Source: G963677185 sp963677185 (GTDB lineage: Bacteria; Bacillota; Syntrophomonadia; Syntrophomonadales; Syntrophomonadaceae). From it: 64,000 nucleotides of DNA. The notes below the pieces were generated by a model. The model had not been told where the DNA came from. It saw only the letters and a list, made by a program, of their open reading frames with translations, and did not search any database. The position numbers and the translations under genes were made by a program. Where the stretch lies: the NCBI GenBank assembly GCA_963677185.1, contig OY781889.1, positions 310,001 through 374,000 of the forward strand. Reading direction: 5' to 3'. Shown here piece by piece: positions 8,458-16,713 of this stretch; the stretch's first letter is position 1; each line of letters starts with the position of its first letter.

Positions 8458-8868
8458 CTATTCCGCTATCTCCCGGACCAGCTCCACCAGCCGGTCCACC
8501 TGTATCGGCAGGGGTTCGTCAACCACTCCCGCTATGTATATGCCCGCGCGATTAAGCGGGATCAGCACCTTGGCGGCGGGCGATGCGGCAATGGCATCAA
8601 CTGCGCGGGGACTCAACTCCCCGCCATAGCTGTTAGCGCTCAGGCAGGCCACCGATCCGGCGATGATATCAACCCGGCCAGCATTGTAAATTATGGCGTT
8701 TTCACCAGTGGCGCCTTCGTTAGCTCCAGCCCGGAGCATTAGCGAAGTGGCCAGGGCGTTGGTTCCCAGGCCGATTATTTCATAAGCGGCGCCGCCCGAT
8801 TGGCGGAGCTTTTCCACGATGACCCGGCCAATGCCGCCTCCCTGCCCGTCAATAACCGCTATTTTCAT
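8458..8868 (-). CDS. DUF3842 family protein
   Basis: 136 residues from ATG 8868 behind GCAGGAGG. It starts like a nucleotide-binding fold (MKIAVIDGQGGGIGRVIVEKLR) and continues with LGTNALATSLMLRAGANEGATGENA, the typical DUF3842 sequence of Clostridia. No function is established. Its place directly after hypE and ahead of FmdE and CooT suggests a link to hydrogenase or metal maturation, but nothing in the sequence names a reaction. Confidence 0.8.
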   Translation of the reverse strand: MKIAVIDGQGGGIGRVIVEKLRQSGGAAYEIIGLGTNALATSLMLRAGANEGATGENAIIYNAGRVDIIAGSVACLSANSYGGELSPRAVDAIAASPAAKVLIPLNRAGIYIAGVVDEPLPIQVDRLVELVREIAE

Positions 8869-8879
8869 AATGCCTCCTG

Positions 8880-9890
8880 CTAACATATCCTTGGCAGATG
8901 CTCCCCTTCCAGCATCCCCAGAATGCGCTCCGCTCCCAGCGGGGTGACGATGCGCACATTGGCCCGGCCTGCCTGGCTCACGCTGCCGATAATCCTGGCG
9001 TTTTGCCCGGTCGGTGTTCCCTGAATCTTGTCCAGCAAGCTTTCGGCTGCAGATTCATCAACCACGATTACAAACTTGCCTTCGTTGGCCATATACAGAG
9101 GGTCCATGCCCAACATGTCACAGGCCCCCTGAACCACCGGCGAAACCGGTATATCTTGTTCTCTGACCACTATACTGCGCCCCGCCTGCCCGGCCAATTC
9201 GTTTAAAACGGTCGCCAGCCCTCCTCTGGTGGGGTCTCTCATGCAGCGAACCCTGTCCCCATAGCTGGCTGCGATTTCCGCAATCTCGACCAGGGCGGCA
9301 CAATCGCTTAAGGCCAGAGTGGAAAAGCGCAAGCCTTCCCTTTGTGCCAGTACCGACAGACCGTGATCCCCTACGAATCCGGTGACGATGACCGTATCGC
9401 CTTCCTGCATCCGGGCGGGCCGGTAGTCTACTCCCTCGGCAACATGGCCGATTCCGGTAGTATTTATAAAAATCTTGTCGGCGCTGCCTTTTTCCACTAC
9501 CTTGGTGTCGCCGCTCACTATGCTGACACCGGCCTGCCGGGCGGTTTCAGCCATGGATGCGACGATGCGGCGCAGCTCCTCCATATCCAAACCTTCTTCG
9601 ATTATCATTCCCACGGTTAAATACATAGGCTTCGCTCCACAGGCCAGGAGGTCGTTCACGGTGCCGCAAACCGCCAGCTTGCCAATGTCGCCGCCGGGAA
9701 AGAATATGGGTGTTATCACGAAGGAATCGGTGGACATGGCGATTCGTCCGGCGGGCACGTTCAGAACCGCCCCATCCAGCATCTGGTCCAGGTATTCGTT
9801 GTGCCAGTGTTCCTTGAAAAGCCCCTCAATCAGGCGCTGGCTCATCAAGCCGCCACTGCCATGGGCCATCAGTATTCTGTCCTTGCTCAT
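8880..9890 (-). CDS. hypE: Hydrogenase maturation protein HypE
   Basis: 336 residues, normal for the family. HypE accepts the carbamoyl group from HypF on its C-terminal Cys and dehydrates it to thiocyanate, the source of the cyanide ligands of the Fe in [NiFe] hydrogenase. The PurM-like ATP-binding features are visible (AHGSGGLMSQRLIEGLF, DGAVLNVPAGRIAMSTDSFVI, MRDPTRGGLATVLNE) and the protein ends in the required PRIC. I chose ATG 9890, preceded by TAGGAG, over an upstream start. The gene follows hypD with a gap of about 110 bp and ends 11 bp before DUF3842. Confidence 0.95.
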   Translation of the reverse strand: MSKDRILMAHGSGGLMSQRLIEGLFKEHWHNEYLDQMLDGAVLNVPAGRIAMSTDSFVITPIFFPGGDIGKLAVCGTVNDLLACGAKPMYLTVGMIIEEGLDMEELRRIVASMAETARQAGVSIVSGDTKVVEKGSADKIFINTTGIGHVAEGVDYRPARMQEGDTVIVTGFVGDHGLSVLAQREGLRFSTLALSDCAALVEIAEIAASYGDRVRCMRDPTRGGLATVLNELAGQAGRSIVVREQDIPVSPVVQGACDMLGMDPLYMANEGKFVIVVDESAAESLLDKIQGTPTGQNARIIGSVSQAGRANVRIVTPLGAERILGMLEGEHLPRIC

Positions 9891-9998
9891 GAAATGATTA
9901 CTCCTATATGGTATTATTGCCGCAGTTTCCATCTATGTTCTTGAATATTCGCACTAAAGCCGGTCCAGGCAAATACAACACCGCCTGCCCGGGCATTC

Positions 9999-11063
9999 CT
10001 ACACGGTATACCGGTAATAGGCGGCACATGCCCCTTCATGCGACACCATGCAAGGGCCGATCGGCTTTAGCGGTGTGCATCCCTTGCCAAATAGCTTGCA
10101 TTCCTGCGGGCTCAAGCGCCCGGTTAGAATTTCCCCGCACGCACATCCCTTGATTTCTTTGTCTTCGTAATCAGGAACCTCGAATTTCAAGCGGGCGTCA
10201 TAGTTTGATAAATTGTCCGCCAGGCGGAGTCCGCTCCCCGGAATCTCTCCCAGGCCGCGCCAGCGCGCACCAGACGGTGCAAAAACCCTGCTCATCAGGT
10301 CCAGGGCCACCGGATTGCCATCCGGCCGGACTACGCGCCCATACTGAATTTGCGCCTGTGCTACACCCTTTTCCAGCTGGTTCAACAGCATGACAATGGT
10401 TTGCAGTACATCCATGGTTTCAAAACCTGCCACCACACATGGCATATGAAAATCCCGGGCCAGCTTCATATACGGCTCCAGGCCGATAACCGCTGATACA
10501 TGTCCCGGACAAATAAGCCCGTCAACCTTGACGGTCGGATCACTGAAAAGGGCTTCCAGAGCGGGCGGAACCACTTTATGCAGGGAAAATACGCTGAAGT
10601 TCGTCAATCGGCGTTCGGCTGCCATCTCCACGCAAGCAGCCACAGCGGGCGCGGTGGTTTCAAAACCGATTCCCAGGAATACGATTTCCTTATCAGGCTC
10701 GCCGGCAGCCATTTTGAGAGCATCCATGGGCGAGTAAACCACCCTGATGTCGGCGCCTTCGCCGCGAATCTCCTGGAGGGAGCGCTCGGTACCCGGCACT
10801 CGCATCATGTCGCCGAAGGTTACCAGGCAAATGCCAGGACGTGCGGCCAGGTCGATTACTGCGTCAATATCTCCCTGAGCGGTTACACAGACCGGGCATC
10901 CCGGGCCGGACAACAGCTTGATATTCGGTGGAACCAGGCTGCGCAGGCCGCTTTTGGCAATTGCCATCGTATGGGTTCCGCACACCTCCATTAGCGAGGC
11001 TTCAACGGTGCTTTGCTGAATTTTTTCCAGTAAATAACTACTCAGGTCCGAGTTGTTCGGCAT
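9999..11063 (-). CDS. hypD: Hydrogenase maturation protein HypD
   Basis: 354 residues. HypD is the [4Fe-4S] scaffold that, with HypC, assembles the Fe(CN)2CO unit. Diagnostic motifs are MEVCGTHTMAIAKSGLRSLV, GPGCPVCVT, the GFETTAPA segment, CPGHVS and the C-terminal cluster cysteines (KGCACGEILTG, KLFGKGCTP, IGPCMVSHEGAC). ATG 11063 follows GAGGAG and the gene overlaps the end of hypC by 26 bp, so the two partners are translationally coupled. Confidence 0.96.
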   Translation of the reverse strand: MPNNSDLSSYLLEKIQQSTVEASLMEVCGTHTMAIAKSGLRSLVPPNIKLLSGPGCPVCVTAQGDIDAVIDLAARPGICLVTFGDMMRVPGTERSLQEIRGEGADIRVVYSPMDALKMAAGEPDKEIVFLGIGFETTAPAVAACVEMAAERRLTNFSVFSLHKVVPPALEALFSDPTVKVDGLICPGHVSAVIGLEPYMKLARDFHMPCVVAGFETMDVLQTIVMLLNQLEKGVAQAQIQYGRVVRPDGNPVALDLMSRVFAPSGARWRGLGEIPGSGLRLADNLSNYDARLKFEVPDYEDKEIKGCACGEILTGRLSPQECKLFGKGCTPLKPIGPCMVSHEGACAAYYRYTV

Positions 11064-11277
11064 ATCTTTGCATCTCCTCGAAATAATGCATGGTTTCTCT
11101 GGCAATGTTCTCGTCGATTAATTCCATTGAAAAGCCAGCATGAATCAGAACCCAGTCTCCAGACACAACATCCGGGGTCAGTCTGGTGCTGATTTCCATC
11201 TCATTGCCGGACACATCGACTCTGGCCAGTCCGTTGTCAAACATTTCCAGAATTTGTCCGGGCACTCCCAGGCACAT
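11038..11277 (-). CDS. hypC: Hydrogenase maturation chaperone HypC
   Basis: 79 residues. HypC carries the Fe(CN)2CO precursor from HypD to the large subunit through its N-terminal Cys2. The start must therefore be ATG 11277 (MCLGVPGQILEMF), which has a strong AGGAGGT site 7 bases upstream, and not the ATG three codons earlier. The OB-fold core (ARVDVSGNEMEISTRL, VLIHAGFSMELID) is typical. The gene lies 46 bp after hypF. Confidence 0.96.
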   Translation of the reverse strand: MCLGVPGQILEMFDNGLARVDVSGNEMEISTRLTPDVVSGDWVLIHAGFSMELIDENIARETMHYFEEMQRYAEQLGPE

Positions 11278-11322
11278 ATATGACACCTCCTACTAATAGT
11301 GAGACGTGAAACGTCTTACGTC

Positions 11323-13638
11323 TCACATCCTATATCTGTACGCCGCGATCGCCGCCTGGCCCAGCGCTATGCCGCCATCTCCGGGCGGAACCGCCTGGTT
11401 GGCGAATACCTTGAACCCCGCGGCTTCCAGGCTGTCAAAGAGCTCCCTCAGTAAAATCTGGTTATGAAACACCCCGCCGGATAGAACCACAGTATTAATA
11501 CCGCATATATCACGGGCTCTTGTCAGCGCTTCGGTGAACATCGCCCTCATCGTATTGTGAAAACGCCGGCTGCACCGCTGCGGAGATATGGACAGGCTGT
11601 CGGCAGCCAGGGCTTCCCACAAAGGCCTGACATCCATGGTCAGTTTCCGCTCCCGTTCTGCTATATAATAAGGATAATAGCCATTTTCGCTGACGGAGGC
11701 AAGGGCTTCCAGCTCGATCGCTGCCTGGCCTTCATAGCGGTTGTTAGCGCATATGCCCAGCAGAGCGCTGACTGCATCAAAAAGCCTCCCGCAGGATGAA
11801 TTCCCCACCCAGTGGCGCTGATCCTTTAGCTGGTGGGCCAGCAGCGCGGCTTCTTCAGCACTGAGGTCCGGCAGTCTTTCTTCAGCCAGCTTGAGGCCAT
11901 CCATCCCGTAAACGTGATAAAAATAGACAGCGGCCATGCGATAGGGGCGGCGCGCATTCATATCACCTCCAGGGAAAGGCACATAGGCCAACTGGCCAAG
12001 GCGCTGAAAACCCGAATAGTCTCCGGTCAGGATTTCACAACCCCAGATCTGATCATCCAGGCCCATTCCGGTTCCATCGCATATCAAGCCCATTACCGGT
12101 TCATTCAGCCCGTGTTCAGCCATAACGGAAGCCAGGTGAGCCCAGTGATGCTGCACTGGAACCAGCTCGCTTCCCTTTTGCAGTTTGGCCCAGCGGGTAG
12201 CCTGGTATTCCGGGTGAATATCATGAGCGATGATCGCCGGGGCAACATCCAGCATCTTCTTGAATTTATCCATGCCGTCCAGATAGCGCTCATAATTCAG
12301 GTAATGGTTCAAATCCCCCCAGTGCTGGCTGATAAATGCCTCCGAGCCCCTCACCATGCAAAAGCAATTTTTCATCTCCGGCCCGGCAGCCATTACCGGA
12401 AGGCTGGCAAAGGGCAGTTGAACCGCCTGGGGAACAAAACCGCGGGAGCGCCGGAAAAACTGGAGCTCTCCCCGGCCATTCAGAATAACCACTGAATCAT
12501 CACAGGGATTCTCTATATCCCGGTTGTGGAGCAGGAATGCGTCGGCTATGTCAGGAAGCTTATCCAGGGCCTCCTCATTGCTGATTATCAGCGGCTCATC
12601 GCTTATATTGGCGCTGGTCATGACCAGTATATCCAGATCGTCGTCAAATAAAAAATAATGCAGAGGCGTATAGGGCAGCATAATGCCGATGGTAGGCAAA
12701 GCCGGATGGATCTCCTGGTGTGCCAGGCCAGCATTTTGGCATCTGCCGGCGGCGTTCAATGCAGTTGCGCCCGGTTCAGCTTTGTGGCAATTCATAATCA
12801 CAATTGGCGCCCGGGACGACTGCAACCAGGCTACTTCGAGCTCGCTTATTTCCGCGTACCGGGCCGCAGCATCCAGATCCCTGGCCATCAGGGCAAAAGC
12901 CTTGGCATCCCTTTTCTTGCGTTCGCGCAGGCGTCTTACAGCCTGCGGATTTCGAGCGTCCACGGCCAGGTGAAAACCTCCCAGCCCTTTAACAGCCAAT
13001 ACTTTTCCCGCTTTCAACAAATCCCGAGCATCCCCGGCCATCGGCTGGCCGTTGGCGTCCAGCAGGCTTAGCTGCGGACCACAAACCGGGCAGGCGTTTG
13101 GCTGGGCGTGAAAACGCCGGTGCATGGGATTTTCATATTCCTGCTGGCATTCCGGGCACATGGGAAAAGCGGCCATGACCGTTTTAGCGCGGTCATAAGG
13201 CAAATCCCGGATAATCGTGAAGCGGGGACCGCAGTTGGTGCAGTTGGTAAAAGCATATGCATATCTACGGTCGGCAGGATCAAGCACTTCCTGCCGGCAG
13301 TCTTTGCAGGTGGCAATATCCGGCGAAACCATTACGGTTATGGCTTCTTCCCCGGTACTTTTCCTGATCTCGAAAGCGTTGAAACCTTCTGGTTCTGCGG
13401 CTGCCTGAACACAACTGGTGATCAGGGCCTGGGGAGGAGCGTCGGAAAGCAGCCGAACAGCAAAAGCCTTCAGGTTTTCATTTGTCCCTTCGGCATGGAT
13501 TTGCACTCCAGCGGCTGAATTCAGCACCCATCCGTTAATGTGGTGTTCGATGGCCAGCCGGTATACGTGCGGCCTCATGCCCACGCCCTGGACAATTCCG
13601 TTTAGCTGTATGTACTTGGCTTCAAGTGTTCCATTCAT
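11323..13638 (-). CDS. hypF: Carbamoyltransferase HypF
   Basis: About 771 residues. HypF makes carbamoyl-AMP and transfers the carbamoyl group to HypE. Domains in order: acylphosphatase (LNGIVQGVGMRPHVYRLA), two zinc fingers (CKDC...CTNC and CPEC...CPVC), a YrdC-like domain (KVLAVKGLGGFHLAVDA) and a Kae1-like domain with QHHWAHLASVMAEHGL and LSGGVFHNQILL. Neither ATG 13638 nor ATG 13674 has a good ribosome site; I prefer 13638 because it leaves the usual short lead into the acylphosphatase domain. A 430-bp repeat-rich gap separates it from hyaD, so it may have its own promoter. Confidence 0.95.
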   Translation of the reverse strand: MNGTLEAKYIQLNGIVQGVGMRPHVYRLAIEHHINGWVLNSAAGVQIHAEGTNENLKAFAVRLLSDAPPQALITSCVQAAAEPEGFNAFEIRKSTGEEAITVMVSPDIATCKDCRQEVLDPADRRYAYAFTNCTNCGPRFTIIRDLPYDRAKTVMAAFPMCPECQQEYENPMHRRFHAQPNACPVCGPQLSLLDANGQPMAGDARDLLKAGKVLAVKGLGGFHLAVDARNPQAVRRLRERKKRDAKAFALMARDLDAAARYAEISELEVAWLQSSRAPIVIMNCHKAEPGATALNAAGRCQNAGLAHQEIHPALPTIGIMLPYTPLHYFLFDDDLDILVMTSANISDEPLIISNEEALDKLPDIADAFLLHNRDIENPCDDSVVILNGRGELQFFRRSRGFVPQAVQLPFASLPVMAAGPEMKNCFCMVRGSEAFISQHWGDLNHYLNYERYLDGMDKFKKMLDVAPAIIAHDIHPEYQATRWAKLQKGSELVPVQHHWAHLASVMAEHGLNEPVMGLICDGTGMGLDDQIWGCEILTGDYSGFQRLGQLAYVPFPGGDMNARRPYRMAAVYFYHVYGMDGLKLAEERLPDLSAEEAALLAHQLKDQRHWVGNSSCGRLFDAVSALLGICANNRYEGQAAIELEALASVSENGYYPYYIAERERKLTMDVRPLWEALAADSLSISPQRCSRRFHNTMRAMFTEALTRARDICGINTVVLSGGVFHNQILLRELFDSLEAAGFKVFANQAVPPGDGGIALGQAAIAAYRYRM

Positions 13639-13732
13639 GTTGTGCGGTTCCAGTCTGTACCAACCTATTGCCATTTATTGGCACTGTGACGGCCATTCAG
13701 GATTCCCTAATATAATGTATAGATACGAAAAA

Positions 13733-14048
13733 GGGCGAACACAAGGTTCGCCCCAATGTGTTGACAAAGTCAGACCAATGAGAAAACGCGTTCGCCGAGG
13801 CTCATCAGACACTTCGTGTCAGATTCGATCCTGCGGCATTCGGTGCAGAACTGCACCTTCGTCGCGTTATGAGCAAAGGCCGCGATTGAGGCGTACTCGA
13901 CGTACGTTGATTGGTCGATGCTCATCACTCGTGATACTCCTGATTCGATCCATCGACATTTGGTGCCATATGGCACCTTCAGCGGTTCGGTGATATGACG
14001 ATGAGATTCGCTTTTGTCATCGGTCTGGGGCGAACACAAGGTTCGCCC
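13733..14048. repeat. Palindromic repeat element flanked by GGGCGAAC hairpins
   Basis: Non-coding block between hypF and hyaD. Identical GGGCGAAC hairpins stand at both ends (13733-13753, 14028-14048). Inside, imperfect terminal inverted repeats GACCAATGA (13773-13781) and TCATCGGTC (14017-14025) enclose two short hairpins (GGTGCAGAACTGCACC, GGTGCCATATGGCACC). They also enclose the core TGAGGCGTAC-TCGA-CGTACGTTGATTG (13887-13913). The same core, in the other orientation, occurs at 37248-37275 and in each unit of the 54.4-kb array. A 89-codon open frame inside is very unlikely to be real. Confidence 0.8.
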
Positions 14049-14101
14049 CTACGCTCCTGACGAATTACTCCTACCGATAAGATCCGCGAGATTCGCTTTT
14101 A

Positions 14102-14572
14102 TCATTGTTCTGACAGCATGCGTTTGATTTCAGCTTTGACCAGCTCCGCCAGCCGGGGCAGCTTGGCCTCGACCTCAGGACTCAGCTCAATGCTGACATC
14201 AATTGTTTTGGGCTCGACCCCGAAAACAATAACCTCTGGATCGTAACCCAGCATATTGACCATTTTGACGGCATCGATGAAATTAAGCTCGTGCACGGAT
14301 TTTGCTTCATTAACAAGGTCGTTTCTGAGCTCTTTAAGAGGAGCCCGGTAAATAGTACCAGGCTCCTCTTCAAATTTCAAGGCGTCAACGATAATGATCG
14401 AGTCAGCTTCGGCAAAGAACTCTACCAGATCATAACTGTGAGTGCCTCCGTCGATCAGTTCCACTTCGGGCGGAATATCTCCGGCGCTTTCTAAATACTT
14501 TATAAAATGCGGTCCCAATCCATCGTCTTGCATAACAAGATTGCCGATTCCAACTACCCTAACTTTTTTCAA
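14102..14572 (-). CDS. hyaD: Hydrogenase maturation protease (HyaD/HybD type)
   Basis: 156 residues. This endopeptidase removes the C-terminal extension of the large subunit after nickel insertion. The GIGNLVMQDDGLGP motif with the Ni-sensing acidic residue, the second acidic patch (IDGGTHSYDL, IIVDALKFEEEPG) and the conserved His (SVHELNF) are all present. Its substrate is evidently HyaB encoded 600 bp upstream, which ends 15 residues after the predicted cut. It lies 32 bp after hyaC. Confidence 0.92.
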   Translation of the reverse strand: MKKVRVVGIGNLVMQDDGLGPHFIKYLESAGDIPPEVELIDGGTHSYDLVEFFAEADSIIIVDALKFEEEPGTIYRAPLKELRNDLVNEAKSVHELNFIDAVKMVNMLGYDPEVIVFGVEPKTIDVSIELSPEVEAKLPRLAELVKAEIKRMLSEQ

Positions 14573-14604
14573 CTCTTGTCTCCTGAACTATAATACAAAT
14601 ATTA

Positions 14605-15210
14605 TTAGTGGCTATCGTGAAAGCCTTTCGGGATTTTGCCAGTAAACATTGACATAAGCACCGGGAAGCCTTCGGAAAGGTCCAGGTACACATGCATAAA
14701 CACGGACAACACAAAGAGCCAGGTTACAACCAGGTGAATGATTCTGACCACGATAAATCCGCCCAGAGCGCTTGCCATTCCCTCGAAGGAACCCGGGAAC
14801 AGCAGGATGAATCCGGTAAAGATCTGAATCAAGGCCATAAACAACCAACCTGTGTACATCATTTTCTGACCGGGATTGTACTTGCCATAATCGGGATGAC
14901 TGTCGGTCAGGAACGTATAGTATGCAATCATGCTCGGGAAGTTCGGAGTATCCTTCACCGGATTGAATACCAGGTTCTTGGCGTCATCAGCCACTATAGC
15001 ATAGTACACTCGCAGCACTACTCCCACGCACAAGATGTATGCGAAGAAAAAGTGCAGGTAGCGAGCCGTGTCCATGGTGCTGAAGATAGCGAAATCTTCA
15101 GGGCCGTGGATATAGAAACCGGTTAAAATAAGCATTGTAATGGCAATCATATTGGTCCAGTGGCATATCCGGATCATGGGAGAATGCCTTTTTTCCATCT
15201 GTTTGACCAT
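14605..15210 (-). CDS. hyaC: Ni/Fe-hydrogenase b-type cytochrome subunit
   Basis: 201 residues with four membrane helices (around MIAITMLILTGFYI, YLHFFFAYILCVGVVLRV, WLFMALIQIFTGFILLF and IIHLVVTWLFVLSVFMHV) and the haem-ligand histidines ICHWTN, RYLHFF and IIH/FMHVY typical of HyaC/HupC. It anchors the exported HyaAB dimer and passes electrons between it and the quinone pool. The ATG at 15210 follows TAGGAGG; the GTG nine bases earlier is part of that site. It starts 12 bp after hyaB. In a syntroph it could run toward proton reduction with menaquinol; that direction is inference. Confidence 0.93.
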   Translation of the reverse strand: MVKQMEKRHSPMIRICHWTNMIAITMLILTGFYIHGPEDFAIFSTMDTARYLHFFFAYILCVGVVLRVYYAIVADDAKNLVFNPVKDTPNFPSMIAYYTFLTDSHPDYGKYNPGQKMMYTGWLFMALIQIFTGFILLFPGSFEGMASALGGFIVVRIIHLVVTWLFVLSVFMHVYLDLSEGFPVLMSMFTGKIPKGFHDSH

Positions 15211-15222
15211 TATTGCCACCTC

Positions 15223-16713
15223 CTAGCCTATTACAAATTTTGCAACCGTTTTCTTGTTCGGGGTCACCACGTGAATTGCGCAAGCCAGACACGGGTCATA
15301 GGAACGTATGATTCTGACTGCTTCAATCGGTTCATTGGCATCGGCACACGGTGCGCCAATTAATGACTGTTCCAGCGGTCCGGGAATGTTGTTGTCGTCG
15401 CGTGGCGACATATTCCAGGTGCTTGGGACTATGGCATTATAAACCTTGGTGCGGCCATGTTCAATAGCCTGCCAGTGTCCAAGCGAGCCGCGCGCAGCTT
15501 CGGTTAGACCCATGCCCAGAGCCTTATCCGGTATTTTATGGGCAGTGGTGACCGGTTCGCCGGGCTTGAGCTGCATGGCCCAATCCTTCATGGCTGCAAC
15601 CAGCTGCAAACATTCCACCAGGCGGGCAGCATGACGGCCCAGTACAGAATAAGCCTGTTCGGGCTTCAGGTTAAGAGTGCCAATCAGATCGGTCCAGGCT
15701 TTATCCTGAGTGACTAGCTGGCGGGCCAGGGGGCCTACTTCCATGGGAAGCTGATTGTAACGAGGCGCCTTTACGAAAGAATAGGCATCCTTCTTTTCCT
15801 TGTGAGTGACTGCCTTGATAACGTCCACTAATGGCTTGCCGCTCTTATCCTCGGTGTCGCGCTCATACCACGAGTATTTGATTTCTTCGGTAATAAGATC
15901 CGGATTGAAAGCCTGGGCATTGCCCTGAATTATAGTTCCGGACTTATAAAGTTTTTCCCGCTCTACATGAGAGGTCTTGTCAGATTTCAACGGAAATGCA
16001 CCATAAGCCAGCATATTCTTGCAGCCAGCGCCGATGTCCCAATAATCTTTGTATGCACCAGCTACGACCAGCAGTATGGTCTTGTATGTGCCATTAATGA
16101 ATGTTTCGAGCTCTTCCAGGCGTTTCAGGAAGCTGACAACCTTGTCAAAAGTCGGGACTTCACAGGTTCCGCCCACAACGATGGACTGATTGTGCGGCAT
16201 TCTGCCGCCCCACAGAGCGGTCATTTCATGGGCCAGGCGGCGCATGTTGAGTGCTTCCAGATAGCCGTCTACAGCCACTTTGCTGGTAGCCGCATCAGCG
16301 CGGAAATCCTTGGTCCATTTGGTTAAAAACGGTGCAGCAGCAGCTACGGTTCCGTCTGTCTTGACATAATCAAGCGCTGCCAGGTGGAAGAAATGCAGAA
16401 TATGCGACTGAATATAGTTCGAACCCAAAATCAGATTACGGATAATGCGTCCGTTATCCGGAGGTTCAACGCCAAAAGCATTGTCTAAAGCCGCCGTACC
16501 GGCGGTTGCATGACCAATCGGTCAGACGCCGCAGACGCGCTGCATGATCTGGGAAGCATCCCTGGGATCGCGCCCCTGCATAATTCTTTCCAGGCCACGG
16601 AACATGGTGCCTTTTGCCCAAGCATTGGTTATTTTACCGCCATCTACTTCCAGCTCGACTCCCAGGTGACCTTCGATTCTTGTTACGGGATCAATCAGAA
16701 TCTTCTGAGCCAT
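15223..16713 (-). CDS. hyaB: [NiFe]-type hydrogenase large subunit with Sec in the N-terminal CxxC
   Basis: 496 residues when UGA (16524-16522) is read as selenocysteine 64; otherwise the gene would be cut in two after 63 residues. Before the UGA the protein is canonical (DPVTRIEGHLGVELEVDGG, FRGLERIMQGRDPRDA, QRVCGV), and the same frame continues PIGHATAGTAALDNAFGVE and ILGSNYIQSHILHFFHLAALDYV. The active-site ligands are Cys61 and Sec64 (usually RxCGxC) and Cys475/Cys478 (DPCLAC). Cleavage after His481 would remove 15 residues. In characterised [NiFeSe] enzymes Sec takes the DPCxxC position, so this location is unusual: residue 64 corresponds to a cysteine that bridges Ni and Fe. Start overlaps the hyaA stop (TAATG). 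A frameshift is unlikely because both halves share one frame. Confidence 0.9.
16491..16505 (-). promoter_or_regulatory. SECIS-like hairpin of hyaB
   Basis: 21 nt after the UGA, CCGCC (16505-16501) pairs with GGCGG (16495-16491) around the loop GGUAC. Bacterial SECIS elements are short stems 15-40 nt past the UGA with GG/GU in the apical loop, which SelB binds. This supports genuine Sec insertion. Confidence 0.65.

Noticed and set aside
13770..14039. 89-codon ORF on the minus strand
   Set aside because: It lies wholly within the palindromic repeat element.
15223..16524. hyaB and fdhA as frameshifted or truncated pseudogenes
   Set aside because: In both genes the two halves are in the same frame, separated by a single UGA in a catalytic motif, with SECIS-like hairpins after it.
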